Shown here piece after piece: positions 9,532-17,541 of a DNA stretch of 64,000 nt. How positions within the stretch are numbered: the stretch's first letter is position 1; every line of letters starts with the position of its first letter. Source of the stretch: Microbulbifer sp. HZ11 (lineage in GTDB: Bacteria; Pseudomonadota; Gammaproteobacteria; Pseudomonadales; Cellvibrionaceae); the NCBI RefSeq assembly GCF_000708675.1, contig NZ_JELR01000005.1, positions 186,001 through 250,000 of the forward strand. The letters are read 5' to 3'. Both the position numbers and the translations under genes were made by a program. The notes under the pieces are model-generated. The model worked only from the letters and a program-made list of their open reading frames with translations. It had not been told where the DNA came from and ran no database searches.

Positions 9532-10430
9532 AGTGCTTGCTGCTCCAGGCGTAGGCTGGAAATCTGACAGATTGCCCCGCGCAAAGCTGCCTGTGCATCC
9601 ACAGTTCGCGCGGAATAACCGAGGTGCGCGAGAGCCGATTTATAGAGGCCCGCCAGCACTGGTGTGCCGGTGATACCAATGGGCTGAGCCGCGGGGCATG
9701 TATCCCGAATTCCTTCGGCAATTTCGCTACCGATCAACAGACCGCTCACGTAGTCGCTGGCAGATTGGTTGCTGAGTTCTGCGAGTAGGGCGTCTCCACG
9801 CACTGAAAATAACCGGCGCCCCAGCCCTTGCTCCGACATGCCGTCGTCGACACCGCGAAGAAAGTCAGGGGACGACTGTGCCTCTTCTGTCAAATGGTGA
9901 CGCAGCAAACCGTACTGTCTGAGCAAGGCGAACATTTCACCGGTAATCGACGTGAAGAAACCTTCTATCCCGCCGTCGCGAAGCCGCATCCATTTGGAAT
10001 GGGTACCGGGGGCAATACAAATACCCGATCCTTCGGTGAGCGCCCAACCGAACGCTTGCAGCTCTTCTCCGCGCATCACATCCCAACCTGTCGCGCTGCG
10101 GAATTTCACGCCGGGTATAAAGTTGACGGTAAGTTCACCCATGGGGACAGCCGCAATGGCATCGGCGATATCCGAGAGTTTGGCCGGCGCTTCCAGATAC
10201 GGCATGTTGTACCAGCCGACAGACGAACCCACCATGCCACAGGCGAATACCTGCGGATCCTGCACCGGACAATTTCGATAGGCCTCTGACGCCACCTCGA
10301 TCATGTCTGCGCGCGTCAGGCTGGCAACACCATCTCTGGATTCGGAGCGCCCAAGCACCCGACCCTGCGCGTCCAGATATATCGCTCGAAAATTTGTTGT
10401 TCCCCAATCCATCAACATCAGCGCCGACAT
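9528..10430 (-). CDS. dgoK: 2-dehydro-3-deoxygalactonokinase
   Basis: 300 residues from the ATG at 10430, chosen over the TTG one codon earlier because GGAGG lies 6 nt before it. It phosphorylates 2-keto-3-deoxygalactonate with ATP. The DgoK hallmarks are present: MDWGTTNFRA phosphate-1 loop, VMRGEE, PGTHSKW, and SGLLIGSEI. It is first in the operon dgoK-dgoA-symporter and divergent from the dehydratase/IclR operon. The intergenic region carries two copies of the ATAGCAAC motif. Equivalent kinases also serve 3,6-anhydrogalactose breakdown. Confidence 0.9.
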   Translation of the reverse strand: MSALMLMDWGTTNFRAIYLDAQGRVLGRSESRDGVASLTRADMIEVASEAYRNCPVQDPQVFACGMVGSSVGWYNMPYLEAPAKLSDIADAIAAVPMGELTVNFIPGVKFRSATGWDVMRGEELQAFGWALTEGSGICIAPGTHSKWMRLRDGGIEGFFTSITGEMFALLRQYGLLRHHLTEEAQSSPDFLRGVDDGMSEQGLGRRLFSVRGDALLAELSNQSASDYVSGLLIGSEIAEGIRDTCPAAQPIGITGTPVLAGLYKSALAHLGYSARTVDAQAALRGAICQISSLRLEQQAL

Positions 10431-10480
10431 CAATCACCTCCACTCAACAGAATACCGATAATCTGCATTATTCACATAAT

Positions 10481-10499
10481 ATCTATAATAGCAACGTTG
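10481..10499. promoter_or_regulatory. ATAGCAAC-type operator candidate, copy A
   Basis: CTATAATAGCAAC followed directly by GTTG, making the perfect palindrome CAACGTTG at 10492-10499. It lies about 50 bases upstream of dgoK in the divergent promoter region. The core TATAATAGCAAC is shared with four other intergenic sites of this locus. The IclR protein encoded at 12805 is the obvious candidate binder; this is inference. Confidence 0.5.
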
Positions 10500-10595
10500 T
10501 TGGTGGGGTAAGACTATTGGGGATATGGGTTAAGCTCATTATTTCACGATTTCATGCATATTTTGGCTGGGTGCCGCTCTATCGTCAATAATTAA

Positions 10596-10612
10596 GTTGC
10601 ACATATAGCAAC
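10596..10612. promoter_or_regulatory. ATAGCAAC-type operator candidate, copy B (full palindrome)
   Basis: GTTGCACATATAGCAAC has 5-base inverted arms (GTTGC/GCAAC) around ACATATA. It is the only copy with both arms and could show the complete operator. It sits just before the first possible ATG (10615) of the DapA-family gene, which argues for the downstream GTG start at 10666. Confidence 0.5.
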
Positions 10613-10665
10613 AGATGGGTAATCTAATAACCACTTCTGTAGCGGAACGTAATAAGGATCAATTC

Positions 10666-11625
10666 GTGAGTAATTCAGACGCAGGCGTGCTCAAAGGCAC
10701 CTTCCCCGTGGTTCCCACACCGTTCGATGGGAAGGGTGGAGTCGATTGGAGGGGCCTTGAGCGGTCTGCCCAATATATTCTTGAGGCGGGTGCCGACGGC
10801 CTGGTTTTCCCCGGCCTGGCCAGTGAGTACGCGCAACTCACGGAGGAGGAGCGTTTTGAGGCTACCCGTCTGATCGGCAACCTGTGCAAAGACCGGGTGC
10901 CATTTATTGTGGGTGCTGGGGCAAGTACGCCGGATGCGGCGATCCGCTTTGCAAGGGCCGGCGCCGAAGCCGGCGCGCAATGTGCCATGGTAATGGCACC
11001 CAATCACTATGCGGATGACCCGGAAGCGATGCGCGCGTTTTTTGACGCTGTTGCGGAGGCAGCCGGGATACCCATCATGCTGCAAAACGCGCCGGCGCCG
11101 ATGGGAGCTGGACTGCCGGTGGAACAGATAGCTTCGATCCTGAGTGCCAATCCGGCGATTGAATATGTGAAAGAGGAAACCATGCCCTGTGGTCAGCGGA
11201 TGGAAGCGATACTGGCAACTGCTCCGGCCACACTGAAAGGGGTGTTTGGTGGCGCCGGCGGGCGCTACATTCTCGATGAGCTTTCTCGTGGTGCCTTGGG
11301 TACTGTGCCTGCCAGCGAGCTGACCGAGGTGCATGTCGCTCTGGTCAGCGCGTGGCAGCGGGGTGAGCAGGAAAAGGCCCGAGAGCTTTTCATTAATATG
11401 CTCCCCATTCTTAACATGCAGGCGATCTTTCGCTGCAATCTCACCAAGTGGGTGTTGATGCAGCGCGGAATTCTCAATACCTGTGAAGTGCGTGTACCCG
11501 GCCCGACCATGGATGAAGGGGACCGTCAGGAGTTGCGGGCCTTCTGGCCAAGAGTTGCCGATATAATGGGGAAGCTTGAGTCTCGCCAAAGTACCCCCGG
11601 GCCAGAGGAAGTTGTTCTGCCATGA
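10666..11625 (+). CDS. DapA/KDG-aldolase-family enzyme (class I lyase)
   Basis: 319 residues from GTG 10666, preceded by AAGGA at proper spacing. An ATG at 10615 would begin only three bases after an operator-like palindrome. The protein is a DHDPS/N-acetylneuraminate-lyase TIM barrel: GTFPVVPTPF at the start, GLASEYAQLTEEER, and the Schiff-base Lys in EYVKEETMP. Family members are aldolases or dehydratases of 2-keto-3-deoxy acids. It overlaps the enolase-superfamily gene by four bases (ATGA), so it probably acts on the product of that enzyme, for example as a non-phosphorylating KDGal or keto-deoxy-sugar-acid aldolase beside the DgoKA branch. True DapA is unlikely given the context. Confidence 0.8.
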   Translation: MSNSDAGVLKGTFPVVPTPFDGKGGVDWRGLERSAQYILEAGADGLVFPGLASEYAQLTEEERFEATRLIGNLCKDRVPFIVGAGASTPDAAIRFARAGAEAGAQCAMVMAPNHYADDPEAMRAFFDAVAEAAGIPIMLQNAPAPMGAGLPVEQIASILSANPAIEYVKEETMPCGQRMEAILATAPATLKGVFGGAGGRYILDELSRGALGTVPASELTEVHVALVSAWQRGEQEKARELFINMLPILNMQAIFRCNLTKWVLMQRGILNTCEVRVPGPTMDEGDRQELRAFWPRVADIMGKLESRQSTPGPEEVVLP

Positions 11626-12800
11626 TTTCGAAAATCGAGTCTGTTGAAACCTGTGTAGTGACAATCCCCAGGGAAACGCCTTATCTCGGCCCCCTGGGTG
11701 AGAGCGAAGAGGTAAACCGAAAGGGTTACCTGGTTCGCTCGGGGAATCGTACCGTTTACCCCAGTGTCGATCGGTCGGTAATCGTAAAAATCACCGACGC
11801 CAACGGTACGGTTGGGTGGGGAGAGACCTATGGTATCTGCGCGCCCAATGCGGTAACCGAAATTATCGAAGATTTACTGGCGCCGGTTATTGAGGGACGC
11901 AACGCGCTCGATGTTGCCTGTATTCACGAAGACCTGTACGACATGATGCACGTACGAGGGTACTTCGGCGGATTTTATCTTGATGCACTGGCGGCGATCG
12001 ATATTGCGTTGTGGGATATCTTCGGCAAACACAGCAACCAGACGGTGGCCCAGCTACTCGGGGGCACTCGGCGCAAGAAAATTCCGGCCTATGTATCCGG
12101 GCTGCCGGAAAGCACCCTTGAGAAGCGTTGTGCGCTGGCTAAAAAGTGGCAGGACAAGGGGTTTACCGGGTTCAAGTTCGCGGGGGTGGTTAGCCACGAA
12201 GGCATGGCGAACGAAATGGCTGCATTGCGTGAAACCCTCGGTCCGGACGCCGATATCATGGTGGATATGCACTGGAAATTCAGTGCCGCCGAAGCCACGC
12301 GAGTGATCAAGGCGATGGAACCGCACAATCTTTATTTCGCGGAAGCGCCTTGCGCCCCGGAAGATATTGAGGGGCTCGCCACAGTCGCTCGCAGCGTTGC
12401 CACGCCAGTCGCTGCCGGTGAAGAGTGGCGTACGGTCTTTGAAGCGCGCGAGCGGGTCAACCGGAATGCCTGCAGCATATTACAGCCTGAAATGGGTCAC
12501 ACCGGTATCACCCAGTTTTCGCGTATCAGTCAGCTGGCCCAGGCCTTCCACTGCCGGATAATTCCTCATGCGAGTATCGGTGTGGGCATCTTTCAGGCTG
12601 CGAGTCTGCACGCCTCTGCGAATGTGTTGCACCTGCCGTATCACGAATATCAGCATTCGGTATTCGATCGGAACCTGCAGTTTCTGGAAACGGATATGGA
12701 TTGCCGGAACGGGTACTTTTCATTGCCTTCCGGTCCGGGCCTGGGTGTAACCCCAAGCAAAAAGCTCTGGGCATTTAGTAACAAAGACCTTTCGAGTTAG
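11622..12800 (+). CDS. Enolase-superfamily sugar-acid dehydratase (galactonate dehydratase-like)
   Basis: 392 residues of the mandelate racemase/muconate lactonising group. Visible active-site residues are D215-x-H217 (MVDMHWKF), E241 (FAEAP), E267 (GEEW) and H316 (IIPHASIG). These are three metal ligands plus two His bases, as in D-galactonate dehydratase. The reaction would be dehydration of an aldonate to a 2-keto-3-deoxy acid, supplying DgoK and the DapA-family enzyme. Alternatives are 3,6-anhydrogalactonate cycloisomerase, fuconate or rhamnonate dehydratase. The extended loop at residues 20-45 is unlike E. coli DgoD, so the substrate is uncertain. Confidence 0.8.
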   Translation: MISKIESVETCVVTIPRETPYLGPLGESEEVNRKGYLVRSGNRTVYPSVDRSVIVKITDANGTVGWGETYGICAPNAVTEIIEDLLAPVIEGRNALDVACIHEDLYDMMHVRGYFGGFYLDALAAIDIALWDIFGKHSNQTVAQLLGGTRRKKIPAYVSGLPESTLEKRCALAKKWQDKGFTGFKFAGVVSHEGMANEMAALRETLGPDADIMVDMHWKFSAAEATRVIKAMEPHNLYFAEAPCAPEDIEGLATVARSVATPVAAGEEWRTVFEARERVNRNACSILQPEMGHTGITQFSRISQLAQAFHCRIIPHASIGVGIFQAASLHASANVLHLPYHEYQHSVFDRNLQFLETDMDCRNGYFSLPSGPGLGVTPSKKLWAFSNKDLSS

Positions 12801-12804
12801 CGCG

Positions 12805-13629
12805 ATGTTTGACTCTGGGCAGGCGCCACCGCAAGATAGCCGAGTCAGAAATGGACTCGATATCATGACCGCAAAAAAAGGCACTCAGGCGAACCAAAGC
12901 ATCATCGACGGGTTTGCTGTACTACAGGCCCTGGCCATGTCGGAAGACCCGATCGGCAGCCGCGAGCTCGCGCGCAGACTGGGAATGGAAACGACCAGGG
13001 TGAACCGCCTGCTGAAAACGCTGGCGTATATGGGGATTACTCAGCAGACCCCCAATCGCAAATACGTCCCGGGTCCAGGTATGCATGTGCTCGCGACCCA
13101 GAGCTTGTACGCTTCCCGGCTTCTGCGCAGTGCCATCGCTCCACTGGAAAAACTGGCCTTTTTCGGTCACACGGTGGCACTGGGTGTGCTCTGGCAAGAC
13201 TCGGTGTCTTTCCTGTATCACCGGCGTCCGGGTATGGCTTCTGCTGAGGCCATCGGGCGTATCGGTTTACGTCCTGCGACCACCAGTGGCATCGGCATGG
13301 CGCTGCTGAGTTGCGAAGAAGAAACGTACCTCGATCAGTTGTTCGAGGCGCGAGAGGTGCCGGGTTTCGACGATGGTCTACCCGCGCTTAAGCAGGCTCT
13401 CGCAGAAATTAAAGAATCTGGATTTGCAAGAATTCAAGTGCAAAGTGATTTACCGGAAGCACCGGATAAGCCCACGCATACGATCGCGGTACCCGTTGGT
13501 CTTGACACCAAGGCTGCGGTCGCGATTTCTGGCTGGATTCCCGAGTCCGCTTCCCTCGATATTGCCGACGCGCTGAAGACGACGACCGAAGAAATTCGCG
13601 GAAGTCTGCAACAGACAAAACCCGCTTAG
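12805..13629 (+). CDS. IclR-family transcriptional regulator
   Basis: 274 residues from ATG 12805, five bases after the dehydratase stop. A second ATG at 12865 is also possible. The N-terminal winged helix (about 30-90) contains IDGFAVLQALAMSEDPIGSRELARRLGMETTRVNRLL-type IclR sequence (quoted here only as DGFAVLQAL and SRELARRLG). The C-terminal effector domain covers about 105-265. IclR proteins often bind the sugar acid or its keto product. Its place inside the operon makes it the likely regulator of both divergent operons and of the TonB receptor and secreted protein that share the ATAGCAAC motif. Confidence 0.88.
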   Translation: MFDSGQAPPQDSRVRNGLDIMTAKKGTQANQSIIDGFAVLQALAMSEDPIGSRELARRLGMETTRVNRLLKTLAYMGITQQTPNRKYVPGPGMHVLATQSLYASRLLRSAIAPLEKLAFFGHTVALGVLWQDSVSFLYHRRPGMASAEAIGRIGLRPATTSGIGMALLSCEEETYLDQLFEAREVPGFDDGLPALKQALAEIKESGFARIQVQSDLPEAPDKPTHTIAVPVGLDTKAAVAISGWIPESASLDIADALKTTTEEIRGSLQQTKPA

Positions 13630-13671
13630 TCCGCTTTGGCGCGTAGACGCCCCCACTAGAATGAGAATGTC

Positions 13672-14400
13672 ATGTCTGAGGTAAAACGAGTTGCTGTCGT
13701 TACTGGCGCGGCCGGCAGCATTGGTGCTGCTATCTGTCGACAGTTATCCGAAAGCGGTGTTCTGGTTGCCGGGATTGACCTGAAGCAGCCTACCGATGCG
13801 GATCTCAATCTCGCCGGTGACCTGGCCGACGTCACTACACTCCCGCAGGCAGCGGAGAAGATTCTGGAAACGCTGGGGTCACCTTCGATACTGGTGCACG
13901 CTGCCGCCCTGAGCGATCTTGCCGATACGCTGAGTGCCCGGCTGGATAGTTTTCAGCGCCTGATGCAGGTCAATGTGTTCGGTGCTATGCAATTGGCACA
14001 GGTTTTCTGCCCCGGGTTCCCCGCCAGTGGCGGAGCCATCGTACTCGTGTCTTCTATCACGGGCCTGGTGGGTGCCCCGGGTATGGCCAGCTACTCCGCT
14101 TCCAAGGGGGCGATCCATGCGCTGACTCGTACTATGGCCCTGGAGCTCGCACAGAAAAATATTCGTGTGAATAGTGTGAGCCCTGCATCCGTTGATACGC
14201 CAATGTTGCGTGACAAACTGAACCAGCAGCCCGACCCCGCGCTGGCACTGAAGCAGAATATTCAGCGTCATCCGCTGGAGCGTCTGGGGCAACCGGAAGA
14301 GGTGGCCAACCTGGTGCGGTTTCTGACAAGTGATGAGGCGAGCTGGATTACAGGCTGTGACTACCGCATTGATGGTGGTGCAACGATAAACCGCAAATAG
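13672..14400 (+). CDS. Short-chain dehydrogenase/reductase
   Basis: 242 residues, a classical SDR. The cofactor motif TGAAGSIG is at residues 10-17. The catalytic Ser lies in VSSITG and the Tyr/Lys pair in YSASKGA. The C-terminal motif is ITGCDYRIDGG. An Asp ending beta-2 (GIDLKQ) predicts NAD+ preference. In this locus it would be the sugar or uronate dehydrogenase that produces the aldonate or lactone (galactose, fucose or rhamnose dehydrogenase), or a KduD-type step. It lies 42 bases after iclR, on the same strand, probably the last gene of that operon. Confidence 0.85.
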   Translation: MSEVKRVAVVTGAAGSIGAAICRQLSESGVLVAGIDLKQPTDADLNLAGDLADVTTLPQAAEKILETLGSPSILVHAAALSDLADTLSARLDSFQRLMQVNVFGAMQLAQVFCPGFPASGGAIVLVSSITGLVGAPGMASYSASKGAIHALTRTMALELAQKNIRVNSVSPASVDTPMLRDKLNQQPDPALALKQNIQRHPLERLGQPEEVANLVRFLTSDEASWITGCDYRIDGGATINRK

Positions 14401-14665
14401 TCCGGTGCTGAAACACCCGAAACTTCATAGCTGATCGACCACTTCATACTGTGGACTTAAAGCCCCCGCAAGTGGTCCCGCCGCTACTGGCTTCCCACAC
14501 CTCCCCTCAAGATGCGCTTGATGCACTGCGATAGCGCGGTCGCCCGGAACGCTACCCAGTCTTAAATACACTTCCCTTTTCACTGGTCACCAATTCACTT
14601 CTCTGTGACTGTCCACGTTCCAGTTTCAAGGGGTGGCTGGACTACTGATTGCCGGCTACAAAAAA
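14401..14665. other. Intergenic region between convergent SDR and TonB receptor genes
   Basis: About 265 bases with no supportable gene. I see no terminator for the plus-strand operon and no recognisable RNA. The terminator of the minus-strand TonB receptor follows it. Confidence 0.5.
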
Positions 14666-14683
14666 GGCGCCCCGTAGGGCGCC
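14666..14683 (-). terminator. Rho-independent terminator of the TonB receptor gene
   Basis: GGCGCCC (14666-14672) and GGGCGCC (14677-14683) form a perfect 7-bp stem with a CGTA loop. On the minus strand it is followed by TTTTTT. It lies about 40 bases past the receptor stop. Confidence 0.9.
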
Positions 14684-14722
14684 ACTCAAGGGGATGAATG
14701 CAGTCGCATTCGTGAGGATCTG

Positions 14723-17341
14723 TTAAAGCGCGTAGGTGAAAGATACCTTGTAGATCTGACCGTACTCCACGTTGCGACGGGTGGCTTCCGAGTAGGCGTT
14801 GTATTGCAGCTGACGGGTGTTGAGCAGGTTCAATGCCTCAAGATTCACCGTAAGATTGTCTGTGACGTGCCAGTTGGCAGTCGCAGAGAGGTCGGCGTAA
14901 TCCTTGTAGTAAATACCGGAATCGCCATTGCCAATACCATCAAGATAATCGTCCCGCCAGTTGTAGGCGACGCGGAAGCCAAGATTTTCGGTCTCGTAAT
15001 AGCTCACAAAGTTCACGTTGTGCTTGGAAAGACCTGGCAAGGGCAGCACCGACCCGTTTGCGTCCGTGAACGGCGTTTCGCTGTCGGTGTAACTGTAGGT
15101 CGTCATTACACCCAGGCCATCCCAGCCCGCCGGAAGGAAGGTAAGCGGTTGTTGATACAGTAATTCCAGCCCTTTTACCTTCCCGCCTTCGCCATTGACT
15201 TTCTGAGCAACGGTAATCGGGTCACTGTAGCCGGGAATGTCTTTGGACTGGATGGTTTGGACGATGAAAGATTCGACGTCTTTAAAAAATACACCGGCGG
15301 ACAATACGGCTTCCGAGTCGAAATACCATTCACTACTCAGGTCCATCTGGTTGACGATAAACGGATCCAGATCCGGACTGCCGCTCTGGCCGGTATTGTC
15401 GCTGAATACGTGTAGACCATTGTTGAGGTCAGCAGTGTTTGGGAAGGTAAGTGCGCGGGCAGCGCCAACCCGTACCACCCAGTCTTCGCTGAGATCAAAT
15501 TTCGCGACCGCGGATGGTAGGGTCTCACTGTTCGAGACCTTGGCAACCGTTGGGCTCACTCCACCATCTGCGTCTATCGCATTACCGGTGGAAGTCATGT
15601 TTCGCTCTACCTGGCGTATGCCGAAGTCGCCGGTGACAATCACATCACCCAGCTGCACGTCGTAATTCGCTTTCACATAGTAGGCATCGATGGACTCATC
15701 GATAGTGAAGCTACCGAGTGGATCCAGTCCGATATTGCAGATCGCCTGTTGTTCGCTATCGTAGAAGTCAGCGAGGGTGCCGCAGCCCTGCCAGGCACTT
15801 TTGTCCACAACCAGGTAGCGGGAGTGGGCGTCGCCTGCGTCACCGGAGAAAAAGTCGTTACTGGAGAAAAGTGTACTGATATCCGGCAGGTCGCCAAGGG
15901 CAAAATTGGGGCGAATATCTGCACTGCGGTATCTTACGTCGGTCTCCAGTGTGTTGCTGCGCGCGCCGAGTTCAATGGAGGTGATCGCACCTTCCAACTG
16001 CCATTCAAAGTCAAGGCGGGCGGCGCGGTCGGTGCTTTCCTTGGCTGTGGAATTGTCATACAAGATTGCCAGAGCCAGTTCATCCAGATTGGTCAGGTCG
16101 GCATCCGTAAAATCTACCTGTGGTACATCACCGTTGCGCAGATCAAACGCGATCTTGCCTGCGTCTTGCGTCTGGAAGCGGATGAAATCCTGCTCCATTG
16201 AGGATTCGGCAGCGGTGTTGGCGAGTTCCGCAGACAGAGACCAGCGTTCGGTCTCGTAGCTTCCACCAATTGCTGTGCTGGTAAATGCGGAAGAGGCGTC
16301 GGCAAATTCCGTGTTGGTTTGCGCAGGTCGCACGACCTCTGCCGCCATTAACGTCTCATTGTCAGAAAATACCGGATTGGAGATGGTGCAGCAGTTCCAG
16401 AAGCCCGTCCAATAGCGGTTCCGGTCCGATGTAATTTCCGAGAAAAAGGTGTCGGCATACAGTTCCAGTTCATCGCTGGGCTGCCATTGCAGGAAAGCAC
16501 TTACGCCGCTGCGTTTGCGGTCGTCTTCAATCTGCTGAAAGCGCATGTCCCGGTGAATCTGCCCGGGAACCCCATCGCCGTTGGGGTCGATCGTGGTGAG
16601 TCCATCATCGCTCGACAATTGGCCGTAACCGCTGAATGTGTTCATTCCATCTTCGCGTACAGACTGATTCGCTTCGGTCGCGCTCACTAGTACACCGAAG
16701 GTGTCGTCGGCGAAAGTACCGCTGTACATTGCGAACCATTCACTGTCCGTTTCACCGGCAAGTTGTGAATGCGCTCCAGTGAGCGAGACGGTGCCGTGGT
16801 GCCCCAGATTGTCTAGCGGGCGACGTGTGACTACATCCACCACGCCACCGAGCGCCCCCTCGATCTGGCTTGCGGGTGTCTGTTTGTACACTTCCAGACG
16901 GGACACCAGCTTGGAAGGAATCTGGGCGAGAAGGCCGTAAGAGGACCCTTCCAGGGTATCCGGCCCGCGGCTACCGCGACCGCCGGCCTCGATGACCTGC
17001 CGCCCATTGATCAGAGTGACGTTCTGACGCATCCCGCGAATCGATACATCGCTGCCGCCGCCAATGCCTCGGTCAACCTGTACGCCGGATACCCGTTGCA
17101 GGGACTCTGCCACATTCGCATCCGGCAGCTTGCCCATATCGTCAGCCATAATGGCGTCGAGAAACTCGGTTGCATCGCGCTTGCGATCCACCGCCTCCGC
17201 CATGACCTGGCGGATACCACTTACGGTAACTTCCTCCATCTGCGCGGGTTGCTCCTGCGCGAAAGCAGTTGCTGATAATGATGCGACGGCCATCGCTAGA
17301 GCCGCCTGAGGAAAATTTCCTCTCGCATGAAACAATTTCAT
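14723..17341 (-). CDS. TonB-dependent receptor, Xanthomonas/Caulobacter polysaccharide type
   Basis: 872 residues from ATG 17341, with GGAGAG just upstream; the frame is open 40 codons further but that part is not signal-like. A signal peptide ends at SATAFAQ. Then come the TonB box EEVTVSG and a plug with DNVAESLQRVSGVQ-like sequence (here DANVAESLQRVSGVQVDRG) and SQIEGALGGVVDVVTRRP, the hallmark of the TonB-Xanth-Caul subfamily. The barrel ends ...YGQIYKVSFTYAL. Such receptors import oligosaccharides. Its own promoter region holds an ATAGCAAC motif, placing it in the sugar-acid regulon as the outer-membrane entry step. It has its own terminator. Confidence 0.9.
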   Translation of the reverse strand: MKLFHARGNFPQAALAMAVASLSATAFAQEQPAQMEEVTVSGIRQVMAEAVDRKRDATEFLDAIMADDMGKLPDANVAESLQRVSGVQVDRGIGGGSDVSIRGMRQNVTLINGRQVIEAGGRGSRGPDTLEGSSYGLLAQIPSKLVSRLEVYKQTPASQIEGALGGVVDVVTRRPLDNLGHHGTVSLTGAHSQLAGETDSEWFAMYSGTFADDTFGVLVSATEANQSVREDGMNTFSGYGQLSSDDGLTTIDPNGDGVPGQIHRDMRFQQIEDDRKRSGVSAFLQWQPSDELELYADTFFSEITSDRNRYWTGFWNCCTISNPVFSDNETLMAAEVVRPAQTNTEFADASSAFTSTAIGGSYETERWSLSAELANTAAESSMEQDFIRFQTQDAGKIAFDLRNGDVPQVDFTDADLTNLDELALAILYDNSTAKESTDRAARLDFEWQLEGAITSIELGARSNTLETDVRYRSADIRPNFALGDLPDISTLFSSNDFFSGDAGDAHSRYLVVDKSAWQGCGTLADFYDSEQQAICNIGLDPLGSFTIDESIDAYYVKANYDVQLGDVIVTGDFGIRQVERNMTSTGNAIDADGGVSPTVAKVSNSETLPSAVAKFDLSEDWVVRVGAARALTFPNTADLNNGLHVFSDNTGQSGSPDLDPFIVNQMDLSSEWYFDSEAVLSAGVFFKDVESFIVQTIQSKDIPGYSDPITVAQKVNGEGGKVKGLELLYQQPLTFLPAGWDGLGVMTTYSYTDSETPFTDANGSVLPLPGLSKHNVNFVSYYETENLGFRVAYNWRDDYLDGIGNGDSGIYYKDYADLSATANWHVTDNLTVNLEALNLLNTRQLQYNAYSEATRRNVEYGQIYKVSFTYAL

Positions 17342-17360
17342 TAGTCTCTCCTGATTATTA

Positions 17361-17376
17361 TTGCTTTCTAAGCAAC
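17361..17376. promoter_or_regulatory. Inverted repeat in the TonB receptor leader
   Basis: TTGCTTTCTAAGCAAC contains TTGCTT-N3-AAGCAA, 20 bases upstream of the receptor start. It ends in GCAAC like the shared motif, so it may be a further half-site or an operator near the start codon. Confidence 0.3.
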
Positions 17377-17465
17377 ATTTATTGTTGGAGGGCCATGGGA
17401 TTGCATCTATTTGATCATAGAGTGCGGCCCTGACCCTAGTACATCTCTCCTTTCGGTTCAATTAA

Positions 17466-17483
17466 TATTTCAATAATAGCAAC
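17466..17483. promoter_or_regulatory. ATAGCAAC-type operator candidate, copy C
   Basis: ATTTCAATAATAGCAACG lies about 125 bases upstream of the TonB receptor start. The ATAATAGCAAC core is identical to copies A and D. Confidence 0.5.
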
Positions 17484-17505
17484 GTCAGTTTTGGGTCAAA
17501 AAAAT

Positions 17506-17523
17506 GAGGGGGAGGCCCCCTCT
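17506..17523 (-). terminator. Rho-independent terminator of the beta-propeller gene
   Basis: On the minus strand GAGGGGG pairs with CCCCCTC around a short loop, followed by ATTTTTTT. It lies about 20 bases past the stop of the gene at 17542, separating that gene from the TonB receptor downstream. Confidence 0.85.
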
Positions 17524-17541
17524 AAACCATGCCTGGAGACA